The position numbers and the translations under genes are program-made. The notes below the pieces were generated by a model, which saw only the letters and a list, made by a program, of their open reading frames with translations, was not told the origin of the DNA and did no database searches. Positions 1 to 10,323 of a DNA stretch of 64,000 bases are shown piece after piece; the stretch's first letter is position 1; each line of letters begins with the position of its first letter. This DNA comes from Mastigamoeba balamuthi (taxonomy: Eukaryota > Evosea > Mastigamoebida > Mastigamoebidae). The stretch covers positions 628,787 to 692,786 of the forward strand of contig CACRSC010000472.1 of NCBI GenBank assembly GCA_902651635.1. Direction: 5' to 3'.

Positions 1-1185
1 GGAAGAAACACCAGTTCGATGCCCAAGTGTTGCTCAGCCGAGGGCAGAGCACCTACCGTACTTATATGCCGGTGTGCCAACATCGTGAGCATTCGCACGG
101 TACGCGAGGCCCAGTATTTCAGACATCCACTGGAGAAATTCGTGCTTCATTACATCATACAAACATTGATGTAATGCAATGCAATTCCCGACATGTGGGT
201 AGTGCGTTTAGCCATGTCAAGGCGAGCCCTTTGATGGCAACATCCCAGCCATATGAAACGGTGTTTAGCACGGGCCTGACATCAAAAGAATACCGAGCGC
301 TTTCGCACATAATCGGACAGTTGCGTATGCTCTGGATTGGAACATAGAGAACCGCGCTTTGATGTAAGTCACAAAGGCGCCTTCAAGACCGTGTCACAAA
401 CCCCTTTCCCCCATGAACATTTCTTTTTGTTGGACTGATCACTTGTTTCAACCAGCCCCGTCTGCAAGGCTCAACAGGGACGAACACAATAAGAAGAACA
501 CCTGAGTCTCGGGCTTGGACGCTTGCTGCAACGCTGTGGGGGTCCATCAATACCAGCTTAGTTGGCTATGTTGAACGCAGTTGTCCAGATTTCAGTTTGC
601 TCCACGAAAAAGGTCAGCTTCTCATTCCGGTACAGCGAATCAAAACCGCAGGCAGGCGGGGGACGCCCGAGCATCGCCAAGAGAGCGGCTGCAACGCCCG
701 CATCCGGCCCGCCCCCGACACGCCGCCCGCGCCGCTGCGCCGCCACCGCCACCCGGTTTTCCAGCGAGGGTGGAAAAGGGCGGGGCCCTTCCTTTTCGGG
801 GGCAGCGCGCATGCCGTACGGGGCCCTCTGAGCCCCCGCTGGTGTCCGCCCGGGCACCGACAACTCGGGGGCAGCAGGACCCGCGTCGCATTTCCGGCGG
901 CTGCCAGGGGGCCCCGGCGCGCAGGGGGCGGCCCGCCTCCCTGTGCCTGGGGCCCAGAGCACCTCCGCTGACATGGCTGACGCAGCCCGCCGGTGGTGGC
1001 CCACGGATCCCCGGCATTGCCGTGCAACTCCTGACCGATTGTTGCATCCAGCCGTTGTCCCGCTGCTGGAGGAAAAGTGCACGTGGGCTGTCGTCAAAAC
1101 CCGACGCCAGCCCCAGCGAAATCCCAACAGACTCGATCGCATCCCCTCGACGAGCACACCGCCCAAGCCAGCGCAAAGCCACAGC
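1..1185. other. Left-end spacer, no gene recognised
   Basis: The first 600 bases are AT-richer than the coding parts of the window. The only long reading frame there (about 27-347) has no recognisable motif and does not show the strong G/C third-position bias of the real genes. From about 640 to 1180 the DNA is very GC-rich and open in several frames on both strands, which is expected from composition alone. The part next to 1186 should hold the promoter and 5' UTR of the glycosidase gene. No tRNA or repeat was seen. Confidence 0.5.
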
Positions 1186-2955
1186 ATGGGCTGCCACCAC
1201 CTTCTCCTCCTCCTCTCGGCAATCGCCGTCCTCTCGCGTGCGCACATCTCCCCCCTCGCACGAAGAACCGGGGGCATTGCGTGGGGGGCACTGCGGGCTG
1301 ACGAACCCCGCCTGGCCGCTCCGGCACCGCCACAGATGCCGAGTGCACCGACGTGCCCCCGGACGGCCGCTTCACTTGCGCCCAGCAGGCGTCGTGGGGC
1401 AAGTGCAACGAACCCTGTGCGTCCCCTCCTCCGCGCTCCGCTCGTCGCTCTCGTCCTGCGAGCTCACCAGAGAACGCGACAAACGCGGCCGAGCAGGGAT
1501 GAAGTCGCCGACGTGCGACATGAGCTGCGGGAGGTGCAGCGCCCCCACCCCCATCCCCGACCCGGACCCCGCCCCCGTCAGCTGCAACGGCGGCATCCCC
1601 ACGGAGCTCAACGGCAACGTGTGGGCACTGGGCGTCAACTACGCCCAGCACAGCTGGTCCAATGGCTGGATGGGCGACTTCTGTGCGAGCCCATCCTTTT
1701 GTCGCCCTCCCTCCTCCATCACCCGCGTGCCGTCGTATCATCGCTTCTCTCTGCTCCGCTGCCCCCTCGCCGCCTCGCTGTGCTCTTCCGGTTTCATTTC
1801 TGGGGGGTTTGCTTTTCTGCCGTTGCACTTTGTGCAACGTCCGTCCGTTCTGACTGCCCGCCCGCCCGTGGGACACTCGGGACAGTGGACTATGACTGGG
1901 AGTCCAAGTTCGACGCGATCAAGCGCGAGCTGGGCGACATGAAGGCCAAGGGCGTGCGCGTGGTGCGCTGGTGGATCTTCGCGAGGAGCGACATCCTCCC
2001 CTACGAGTGCTGGAACGGGCCCATCTTCACGGGGCTGCCCGACAAGTACGTCGACCACCTCGAGCAGGCAGTCGACTTTGCCAAGAGGTGCGCCCTTGCT
2101 CCTCTCTCCCTCTCGCTTGCGAATCTCCCTCCCTCTTCCCTCGGGCACACCAGAGTGCCGCTGCTGCTGACGCGGCTTGTTTTCCGGCAACGTGCCGTCC
2201 CGCTGCTGCCTTGCTCACACGACCGCTGCGCGCCCTTCCCTCGCGTCAGCATCGGGCTGCTGGTGTACCCGACGCTCATGAGCTTCGACTGGGGCAAGGG
2301 CCAGCACCGCGAGATCTTCACCGACGCGGCTGCGCGCCGGGCGTGGATCGACAACGCGGTGACGCCCATCGTCAGCAGGCTGAGGGACAACGCCGGCGTC
2401 TTCGCGTGGGACCTCTGCAACGAGCCCGAGTGGATCGTCGACGACGCCGACGGCGGCGAGCCCTGCGGCGACTGCGCCCGCTTCCGCCTGGCCGACGCCA
2501 AGGCCCTCTTCAACGGCGTCATCGCCGTCCTCCGCGCCAAGGGCGCCCGCCAGCCCGTCTCGCTGGGCAGCGCCAGCCTCAAGTTCCTCACCCAGAAGCC
2601 CCTCTGGAACGACATGGACCTCGACTTCTGGGACTTCCACTGGTACTCCTGGGCCACCAGCTGGTTCAACCCCCTCCTCCTCAACGCCTCCGACGCCGTC
2701 TCCCCCTCCAAGCCCATCGTCCTCGGCGAGGTCATGCCCGACCCCTCCCAGGACTCGGTCCTCGCCAGCCCCGCCAACGCCTGGTGCCGCGGCCGCCCCT
2801 GCACCGACCACGGCCGCATCGCCGCCAGGCTCTCCGAGCTCGGCTACTCGGGCTACCTCCCCTGGGCCTGGACAGACCAAAACTTCCTCGTCGTCCCCCA
2901 CATCCGCAACCACTTCCTCGACTTCAACGCCGCCTGCCCTCCCTCCCGCCCCTGA
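1186..2955 (+). CDS. Secreted GH5-type glycoside hydrolase with N-terminal ShK-like domain
   Basis: Five exons: 1186-1237, 1336-1416, 1497-1682, 1886-2087, 2250-2955, giving 408 aa. The ATG opens a signal peptide (MGCHHLLLLLSAIAVLS). A cysteine-rich ShK-like stretch of about 45 residues follows (ECTDVPPDGRFTC, WGKC, CDMSCGRC), whose WM pair is completed only by splicing 1416 to 1497. After a short proline/aspartate linker comes a (beta/alpha)8 hydrolase domain. DLCNEPEW near residue 230 fits the GH5 acid/base glutamate and VLGEVMP near residue 333 the nucleophile, with about 100 residues between them as is usual. HWYSW also fits the fold. The likely role is extracellular hydrolysis of beta-mannan or beta-glucan of food or cell wall; the exact substrate is not decidable. 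ShK-like modules on secreted enzymes probably mediate binding (inference). Confidence 0.88.
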   Translation: MGCHHLLLLLSAIAVLSRAHISPLARRTGGIAWGALRADEPRLAAPAPPQMPSAPTCPRTAASLAPSRRRGASATNPVRPLLRAPLVALVLRAHQRTRQTRPSRDEVADVRHELREVQRPHPHPRPGPRPRQLQRRHPHGAQRQRVGTGRQLRPAQLVQWLDGRLLCEPILLSPSLLHHPRAVVSSLLSAPLPPRRLAVLFRFHFWGVCFSAVALCATSVRSDCPPARGTLGTVDYDWESKFDAIKRELGDMKAKGVRVVRWWIFARSDILPYECWNGPIFTGLPDKYVDHLEQAVDFAKRCALAPLSLSLANLPPSSLGHTRVPLLLTRLVFRQRAVPLLPCSHDRCAPFPRVSIGLLVYPTLMSFDWGKGQHREIFTDAAARRAWIDNAVTPIVSRLRDNAGVFAWDLCNEPEWIVDDADGGEPCGDCARFRLADAKALFNGVIAVLRAKGARQPVSLGSASLKFLTQKPLWNDMDLDFWDFHWYSWATSWFNPLLLNASDAVSPSKPIVLGEVMPDPSQDSVLASPANAWCRGRPCTDHGRIAARLSELGYSGYLPWAWTDQNFLVVPHIRNHFLDFNAACPPSRP

Positions 2956-3191
2956 TCCCCTCCCCGCCCCCAAGCTCGGCGCCCCCCCCCCCCCTGTTGA
3001 TGCCCCGACTCCCTCCCTGGTGGCGTTTGCTGAATGAATGAAACCACATTGTTCTTCAACTGGCCCACGTTCCGGTTGTTGATGTCTTGGTGGGACTGTT
3101 CGGTGACGTCTGAAACTTGCGCTGTCCTTGGTGGTGGAACAGAATTGCCCCGTACAAATGGGGACAAAGGCTTCCGGGGCGACTGTGTCGT

Positions 3192-4130
3192 TCACAGTTT
3201 CTTTAGGGTGCTGACAAACCCTGCGAATGCAGGTTAGGCACGTGGTGTGTGTTTGCTGAGCGAACCGTCGTTGGGGTCTACACGGCTCCTGCACGCGCGG
3301 GCGTGGGCAGAGGCCTGCTCGTAGCTCATGCCCTCGCTCCTGATGAGGTACACCATCACCATGGTCGCAGACCTGCTGATGCCTGCCATGCAGTGCACGA
3401 GGACCCTCCCGCGCTCTGCCCTGGCCCTGTCGACAAACTCGACAAAGGGCTCCACGTGCGCCGCGATGTCGTACTCACACAGGTCCAGCAGCGGCAGGTA
3501 CAGCGACCGCAACCCCGACGCGCTGTCCTTGATCGCATTGGGTGGGTTCTCAGCGCAGCAGTTGACTGCGGGAGAGGCTGGCGTGTCAGCGCCCCCGTTG
3601 GCAGTCGAGCCCCCACGGGGAGCAACGCCCTGGAGCGCACCTACGTGCGTGATGCCCAGCGCGTGGGCCCACGAGCGTGCGAGCCACCCGCCGAGGTAGA
3701 GGAACCCCGGGAGAACCTCCGAGGGCATCGTGTCGGTCGAGAGCTCGTCCTCGAGGGCCGGGTCCACCCCGCGGCCCCCGGGCGCAACCCACAGCGCCGG
3801 GTACGCGCTCCTCCACTCGCCTTCGCCGCATCCCACGGCCACCGCCCGCCCAGGCACCGCATCGTCCAGCAGCTCCTGCACGGCCCCGGCCGCGGGGCCC
3901 CACAGCGCGAACCGCATCGTGTGCGCGGCGCTGGGCCGCAGCTGCGAGATGAGAGAGAAGAGGGAGCGGCCGCTCTCCGAGGCCGCCGAGGGCACCGCAA
4001 CTGCTCCGCGGACGTGGCCCGCGTCGAACTCGGCCTGCGAGCGGCAGTCGATCACGATCGCCGTGTCCGAGGCCAGCTCGTTGTACAGCTGCTGCGGGGA
4101 CAGCGGTGCGGGATCAGCGCCGTCGATCAT
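3192..4130 (-). CDS. Dual-specificity protein phosphatase with rhodanese-like N-terminus (MKP-like)
   Basis: Three exons on the minus strand: 4130-3641, 3565-3266, 3220-3192, giving 272 aa. The N-terminal ~110 residues form a rhodanese/CH2-like domain (VIDCRSQAEFDAGHVRGAV). The catalytic half reads LPGFLYLGG, GITHVVNC (joined across intron 1) and the phosphatase loop HCMAGISRSAT, with cysteine nucleophile and arginine in place, followed by the AYLIRS-type helix (here MVYLIRSEGMSYEQA). The end PNDGF is completed by the 45-nt intron 2. A rhodanese domain followed by a DSP domain is the layout of MAP-kinase phosphatases, so a phospho-MAPK substrate is plausible but not shown. The rhodanese domain has no obvious catalytic cysteine loop, so it probably serves as a docking domain. 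Confidence 0.9.
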
Positions 4131-4383
4131 TTTTTCAAATCTTCATAAAAATAATGACGACGGCTGCGTTACCGAAGCGCGCTCCGCGGTACCGAAGATA
4201 TTGTTGCAGTTTTGTGGGAGATCTGTGATGTCAGCTGACCTCCAGATTCGCCTTTATCAGCTTTTTGTCCACAGAGCCCGCTCTTCCAAGGCCGCGAGTC
4301 GCGTGCCCGTGTTTCTGCGCCGCCAGTTTATTTTCTCAACCTCCCGCTCTTTGCACCTTCCCCACCCACCGCCTCCACCAACG
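4131..4383. other. Divergent promoter region (phosphatase / choline kinase side)
   Basis: This spacer separates the minus-strand phosphatase from the first possible exon of the plus-strand choline kinase. It is AT-richer than the coding DNA, has an A-rich stretch just upstream of the phosphatase ATG, and carries an AATATCT element (minus orientation) at 4196-4202. Confidence 0.5.
4196..4202 (-). promoter_or_regulatory. AATATCT element upstream of the phosphatase gene
   Basis: The heptamer AATATCT reads on the minus strand 66 bp upstream of the phosphatase ATG at 4130. The same heptamer recurs 50-110 bp upstream of several other start codons in this window and was not found inside any coding exon. 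Confidence 0.45.
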
Positions 4384-4591
4384 ATGGACACCAGCGGCCT
4401 GCTGCTCACCGAGTTCATGCAAATCGTGCGCTGCTTCCCCTCGGCGCGCGATGAGTCACCGGGGTCTCTATCCCCCACCCCAATTGTTGTGACGCTCTTT
4501 CTGCTTTTTTCTCTTTCCGCCTCGCCCGACGCGTGTCCCCCGCGGAGTCTTTTGTTCCACGCTTTGACCCCTTGTCAACACAGGGACCCTG

Positions 4592-4610
4592 AATATCTCA
4601 GAAAATATCT
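4592..4610 (+). promoter_or_regulatory. Paired AATATCT elements upstream of choline kinase
   Basis: Two copies of AATATCTC-type sequence lie at 4592-4598 and 4604-4610, about 100 bp before the ATG at 4704. If transcription starts further upstream and the exon at 4384-4425 is used, these copies would instead lie in the first intron. Confidence 0.4.
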
Positions 4611-4703
4611 CCCTCCTGTGCCTGCGCAGAGAGAGAGAACACTGCTCGCTTAACACCTAACGACCCATACCCCCGCCACACCCGCTGCCTACGCCCCCCT
4701 ACG

Positions 4704-6454
4704 ATGCAGAGCCGGACCCAGCGCGCGTCGTCGCAGTCCCCGTGCCCCAGCGCACGCGGGTCGTCGCCCATGCTGACCGCCAGCGACGCGTCTTCGGTCG
4801 CCGAGATCGTCGCCTCGTGCGTGCCCAACTGGTCTGGCCGCCCCGTCCACGTTGCCAGCCTCAGCGGTCCGTCGACTCCGTGCCCCCCCCCCAACCCCCG
4901 TGCCCCCTCGCGGTCCCACTGTAATTCAAAATCGGCCCGCGCCGCATCGGTTATTCGGTGCCACGCCGCCGCGTTTGCTCGGTTCCGGCCGCGCGTGCGG
5001 GTCCGCCCGGGTGGGGTAACCCACAGGACACGTGTACCGGCATTTGGAAACGTGCAATTCCTTGAAGCACGCTTGTATTGCTTGAAGCAATTTTCCTTAA
5101 TGACGTTGCTTTCGGGTTTTTTTCCTCATCGCCCCACGGCCGCCGCCGGCCCCTCACCCTCACCACCATCACCACCACCACCGCAGGCGGGACGACCAAC
5201 GCGGTGTGGAAGTGCTGGGCTGAGGGCGACGAGGAGTCGGCGGTGCTGGCGCGCGTGTACGGGCCGCGGACCGAGGTGCTGATCGACCGCGCCATCGAGC
5301 TGCGCCTGTGCTCGCTGCTGGGCCGCAACGGCCTCACCGAGCGTGTCTACGGCTCCTTTGGCAACGGATTCGTCGTCGGATACGTCCGCGGACGCGTCCT
5401 CACCTACAGGTCCGCCGCCCCCGATCGCCCCTCGCCGTCCGTCCCCCCTTTTCATGCCGGCGCCAAATACGGCAGCAACCCGCCAGTGTTGCGCGTTGCG
5501 GAAAATGACGTGACGGGCGGTGCATGCATTTCCGATGACATTTTTGGCGGGTCACTGAAAATGCCGGCGACAATTGCCCAGCGAGCTGCCCGAGTACCAC
5601 TCGGAGATCGCGGCGGAGCTCGCGAGGTGGCACGCGTTTGACGCGAGCGAGGCGCTGGGCAGCGACCGCACGCCGAAGCTCTGGGGGCTGCTGCACTCGT
5701 GGCTGAGCGCGGCCAGCGCAGGCAACGAGCCGGCGTCGTGGGGCCGCGTCAACGCCGCCGGCGTGCACGCGGAGGCCGCGTTCCTCGAGGAGCGCCTCAG
5801 AAAGCCCTCGTACCCCGTCGTCCTCTGCCACAACGACGTCCAGTCCCTCAACATCATCGTCGTCGAGGAGCGAGCCCCCGGGTACTCGATTGCACTTGCC
5901 CCATTTTCAATTGAGATGTCACGCATTTCAACTGACTTGTCCCGATCACCCGCAGCGGCAAGGGGCGCGTCAGGCTGATCGACCTCGAGTACGCGGCGTG
6001 GAACTACGCGTACTTTGACATTGCGAACCACTTCTGCGAGCACGGCGGGCTGGCGTGTGACTACTCGCTGCTGCCCGAGGAGCCGCAGCAGCGCAAGTTC
6101 ATCCGGTCCTACATCGAGGCGCTCGAGGGGCGCCCCGCGTCCGAGGAGGTCGTCGAGCGCTGGCGTAAGCGTGTTTGTCGTTTCATACTGGCCTCCCACC
6201 TGTTGTGGGGTGTACGTAACACATGCAGCCCACCGATCCATGGCCTCGTGCTTTGGCAACTAACCCGACGGTTCCTCGTCGCGTCTCTGCAGATCTGGGC
6301 GCTTTTCCAGGCGAGGGAGACTGGCAACGCCCAGTTTGACTACGTGGCGTATGCGGAGGGGCGCTTCCGTGCGTATGAGGAGTGGAAGGAGAAGCTTGGC
6401 TGGGGCCGCCCGCTTCTTGTGCGCCGCGACGATGCGGACGGCGGATCCAAGTGA
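4704..6454 (+). CDS. Choline/ethanolamine kinase
   Basis: Five exons: 4704-4866, 5187-5409, 5582-5881, 5956-6211, 6293-6454, giving 367 aa. The enzyme phosphorylates choline or ethanolamine with ATP, the first step of the Kennedy pathway. The nucleotide loop LSGGTTN is rebuilt across intron 1. The Brenner motif is VLCHNDVQSLNII, and the choline-kinase signature is LIDLEYAAWNY followed by FDIANHFCE. The C-terminal part SHLLWGIWALFQA is made only by joining 6211 to 6293, after which FDYVAYAEGRF is conserved. All exon phases agree. The start is uncertain: an upstream ATG at 4384 could give a small exon 4384-4425 spliced in frame to 4710, adding about 14 residues. Choline versus ethanolamine preference cannot be told. 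Confidence 0.92.
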
Positions 6455-7174
6455 TGCGGCTGTGTACTGGCGCCCGCGCGGCCCGGCTGGCGAGCCCGGC
6501 GGCCGCACGGCGTCGCTTGGCTTGGACGACGGCAACTCTTCTCGTGCTCCCCTTGTTCCTTTGTTTTCAAACTCAGCGCGAAACTTCAAACTGAACTCCA
6601 ACCTTTTTCGTAATAAACAGACTCCCATCATTAAACACAACAGTGAGAACATGCCACTGTTTCCCCGTCATCCCTACAGCAACGACGCCTCGGCAGTGAC
6701 CCTGGCGCACATATTATGGGCAGGCCAAGCCTGCATTTTGCATGCCCTCTACTACTCCAGTAAGGGACGGAGACGCTGCGTGTCCGGCCTCAATTGCTGG
6801 GTGGTCGTCGAACGGCACGAATGCCTGAACTCGTTGCACCTGTGCACACCAGCCGAAAAGCCCCGCAATGACACACGAGTGCACTGCGTGCGAAGTGAGA
6901 AAACTGGCCGAAATCGCACGATCCTGGTGTGGGCACGACTGCAATGCCCGCCCCTGGTGTCCCGCGGAAGAGCCCAGGGGCGCACAAACCGCGAAGACAG
7001 CACCCCTGAGTGCTCACGGAACGGGTCGCCCCTCTGCCGGCGCATCGGCCTGTTCGAGCGGCTCGGGGGCCGAGTCCAATCGTAAGCAAAATCTGAAGAC
7101 AGTGCATACTACCACGCCAGGGTAGCCGCCTGGTTCGCACAATCTCGCATTAATTGCATAGCAAGAAAGGAGAA
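6455..7174. other. Intergenic spacer, no gene seen
   Basis: About 720 bases lie between the choline kinase stop and the first arrestin gene. Frames that stay open here lack motifs and third-position bias. The last 50 bases are AT-richer and contain TAATTGCATA just before the arrestin ATG. No tRNA or repeat was recognised. Confidence 0.5.
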
Positions 7175-9610
7175 ATGAGGCTCGAGCTCTCCGTGCAGCT
7201 CACGCACAGCGCCGTGACCACCGCGGAGCGCGTCACGGGCGTCGTCCGCGTCGCCGCCAGCCGCCCCGTGGCCCTCGCGGGCCCCGTCGAGGTGACGGTC
7301 CGCGGCGAGGCGATGGTCCACAGCACAGCCCCCGTCAGCAGCGCCGTCGACCACGTCTCCCCGGCGGGCGTCGACTGGCTCGAGCGCTCGACGTTCTACC
7401 GCTCCGCGGCCCCCGCCGAGTGCTACGACGAGACGAGGTGCGGGTTCCTGTCCTCTTCCCCCTTTTCCTGCGTCCGTGGCACCAATTGTTCTTTGCCGTT
7501 TACGTGCGAATGCGGCACGCGTTTCCCCGGATGACAGAGACGTCGGTGCGGGCTCGGTGACCGAGTACCCGCCGGGGCGCTACCTGCTGCCGTTCAGCCT
7601 CGCGCTGCCGGCGGACCTGCCCGTCAGCGTGCGGTCGCCCTCGGGAAACGAGCACCTGCTGTACTACGTGCGGGCCTGCGCCCACTGGGCCAACGGACAG
7701 GTAGGCAGCCAGACAGAGACAAACAGACAAACAGACAGACAATCACACACAGACACACCCGCTCGCACACGCACGCCACCGGACTGCGCACAGCGCACAG
7801 GCGCTCACAATTCCCCGAGTGCCCCATGCGCGACGGAACACATGCGCGCACACCCACCAACGCCCGTTGCGAATTCTGAGAAGCAGCCTGACCCGGACCC
7901 GAAACACCCCAGAAGGACACGTGGAGCGCCGAGGTCCCCCTGGCCGTCGTGGCCAACAACGCCGTGGCCACGCAGGAGCGCACAGCCGTGCGGTCGGCCC
8001 CCAGGAACGGGACCGGCATCGCGTGCGACGCCAACAGCGTCGCTGCGATCGGATCGGCTGTGCGGGCGAGGATCGTCGTCGACAACTCCGGCGAGGGCGC
8101 GAGGGACATCGACAGGGTCAGGGTCACTCTGTACGGGCACCACGAGTTCGAGAACTGCGCCATGCACGTGGTGCACTCTGCGCAGGTGCTGCCCGCAATC
8201 AGGGCAGGATCTGTCCTCGACACAATTGTGCGTCTGTCCTCTCCGTGCCCCCGCTCGATTCCCGATTCCGCTGTCCGCGGCCCTCACGTAGCGCGCTGCC
8301 GGCAAGGTCGATGTGGCGGTGCCTGCAAGGGCGATGCCCGACGCAGCGGTCTCTCATCTGCAGTGGAAGAACCAGCTCCGTACGCTGCCAAGAATAGCCT
8401 GGGATTGACGACCGTTCCCCAGTCATCGAGGCGGTGGCGGGGAAAATGCGCCGCAACGCTCGGCTGGTGGTCCCGGTCACCCTGGTCTCGCCGGCCGGGG
8501 CTCCCGCCGGCGTGCTGACTGCGCTCTCGGCGGCGCTGAAGATGCCCAGGGACTTCGCCGCCGCGAACGAGGCATTTCGCGGTGCCCACCGCGGAGCACC
8601 TCCGGTCTACGCCCGCAGCCCCGAGTGCCCCCCGGGCTGGCAGCAGCTCCGCACTGAGTCGGGCACGGTCTTCCTCGACCACACCGCTCGCGCCTGCAGC
8701 GACCTCGCGGGCGGTGAGCCCAACGGGCTGGCGTACCCGCTGTGGGACAGCCTGAGCTTGCCGCCTGGATGGACGAGAGCCCACACAGACAGCCGCGAGG
8801 AGTACTTCATCGACCACGTCAACGGCGCTACGGCATGGGCGGACCCTCGCCCAGCGGGCAGCCGCGCACCCACAGCAGCGAGCATGGACAGCCCGACGCT
8901 GGACGTGACTGTGCTCAGAGCAAAAGGACTGCAGACAGGTCGCAGAGGGAGGCCCTCTCCCTACTGCTCTGTGGTGGACTGGGCCACAGCGAAGCGCAAG
9001 GCGGTCAAAACGGCAGCCAAGAAGAAGACCGTGGACCCCATGTGGACAGCCCAGGACAGGAACACGTTCCGGCTGTGCAGCGGCCTGGAGACGAGGAACA
9101 ACGTTGCCGTGTACGTGTGGGACAGGAACCTGCTGTGGGACCGCTACATCGGGTGCGTCACAGTCGACGTCTGCCGCATCCCCGCGGACACCCCGGTCCT
9201 CCAGTGGCACACTGTCGCCAATGCAGAGGTGCGTCTCCTCTCTCTTCCCCCACGCGCGCCTCCAACCTGTCCGCTCGCAGGGTGCGGACTGCGGTTCGCT
9301 GCTGGTCCGCGTAGTACTGCACAGCGACCCAGAAGCCAGGATGCCAGCCGCAGGGGCAAATCGCACCATCGAGGTCGACATGACGGGCACGCTCTCGAGG
9401 TCGAGGTCCCAGACCAACGAGATGACAACCCCGTTCCCGTCTTCGGCGTCTCCCGACTGGAGCTGCGAGTCCGGGAGAGCCACGGAGCCCGTGCGCGTGG
9501 GCGTCGAGGAGAACGCCCCGTGCACCTCCGCGACGACGGGAACGACCCCGACGCCCAGCCTCTCGAAGGGGCGTCTTCATCGCCTGTTCCACGAGGGCCA
9601 CGCCCTGTGA
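7175..9610 (+). CDS. Arrestin-WW-C2 domain protein, tandem copy 1
   Basis: Six exons: 7175-7437, 7538-7700, 7913-8227, 8307-8379, 8423-9228, 9281-9610, giving 649 aa. Residues ~1-270 are an arrestin-like pair of beta-sandwiches: the N half ends with the family-typical PPGRYLLPFSLALPADLP and LLYYVRA, and the C half has ARIVVDNSGEGARDI and VTLYGHHEFEN. A degenerate WW domain starts at CPPGW near residue 341 (second tryptophan missing). A complete WW follows near residues 384-412 (LPPGWTRAHTDS, FIDHVNGATAWADPR). A C2 domain covers about 431-540 (LDVTVL, PYCSVV, VYVWDRNLLWDRYIG); the usual DPY is SPY here, so calcium binding is doubtful. The tail is serine/threonine-rich. Arrestin-fold adaptors recruit partners to membrane cargo; WW domains bind PPxY-type peptides. 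A scaffold role at membranes is inference. It shares all intron positions with the next two genes. Confidence 0.9.
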
Positions 9611-10323
9611 TGTGCTCTACCTGATCGAGATGCCCGCACTCCCCATTCCCCTCATCAAGTGTGTACAGAGACAACAAAGATGTGTGCTTGTAGTAGTACG
9701 TACGGTACATCCATGGGGGTCGCGTTTCACAACAGAGGGCACCACCAGCTCCCAATTGTTTTCATTCCCGTGTAATGCGGTTCTCCGTATCTGTAACACT
9801 CGGCCACATAGGGCGGTGTGGATTGCTGGGGCGGTCTCTCAGGTGACCGATGCATCTGAGAATGCACCGCGCCCATCGGGCACGCCCGGACAATTGATCA
9901 ACTACTGGACCCTCCCCTTAATCTGTTTCTCAGGAGCAATAAGCGACCTTTCGCCTTTCAATAGAATCTATGTGCGGGCCGCCATCTGAGATTGACAGCA
10001 CAACGAACATTAACATCAAGGTTTTTTTTTCTGATACAAAGAAAACCAGACGAAACTACGCAGTGCAGACCCCCATGTTAATGCCGGAGGAAGAGGCACA
10101 TGATGGGCCAAACATAGCGGCTCGCCGATGTGCCTTGACCGAGCGGGATACACGAAAGGAGCACTTTTCCGGGCGACTTCCAAGGGCTACCCACTTCTAT
10201 CTGCTCCTCCCGTGACGTGTCAGGAATTCCGCCTGATATTTCAACCCACGCAACAAGAATCTCACCGCGCTCTTCATTTTCATTTGTTCTTACGAAGCAA
10301 CCCCCACCTCCCCAAATCCCGCA
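9611..10323. other. Spacer between arrestin copies 1 and 2
   Basis: This 713-base spacer holds the relic first exon described at 9775-9865 and, near 10021, a run of nine T. Otherwise nothing coding was recognised. The last 70 bases are pyrimidine-rich and presumably hold the promoter and 5' UTR of copy 2. Confidence 0.5.
9775..9865 (+). pseudogene. Relic first exon of an arrestin-WW-C2 gene
   Basis: Starting at an ATG at 9775, the first 14 bases are identical to the start of copy 2 at 10324 and similarity continues for about 36 bases, encoding MRFSVSV in both. A second similar patch follows near 9841-9860 (compare 10382-10403, containing GCATC). The frame is soon lost and no later exon can be found. 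This is best read as the remains of a further duplicate whose body has been deleted. Confidence 0.55.

Noticed and set aside
27-347. 106-codon frame at the left end
   Set aside because: No G/C third-position bias, no motif, and an AT-richer context typical of the spacers.
8284-9525. 413-codon minus-strand frame opposite arrestin copy 1
   Set aside because: The plus strand has WW and C2 motifs conserved in two paralogues; the minus frame has none.
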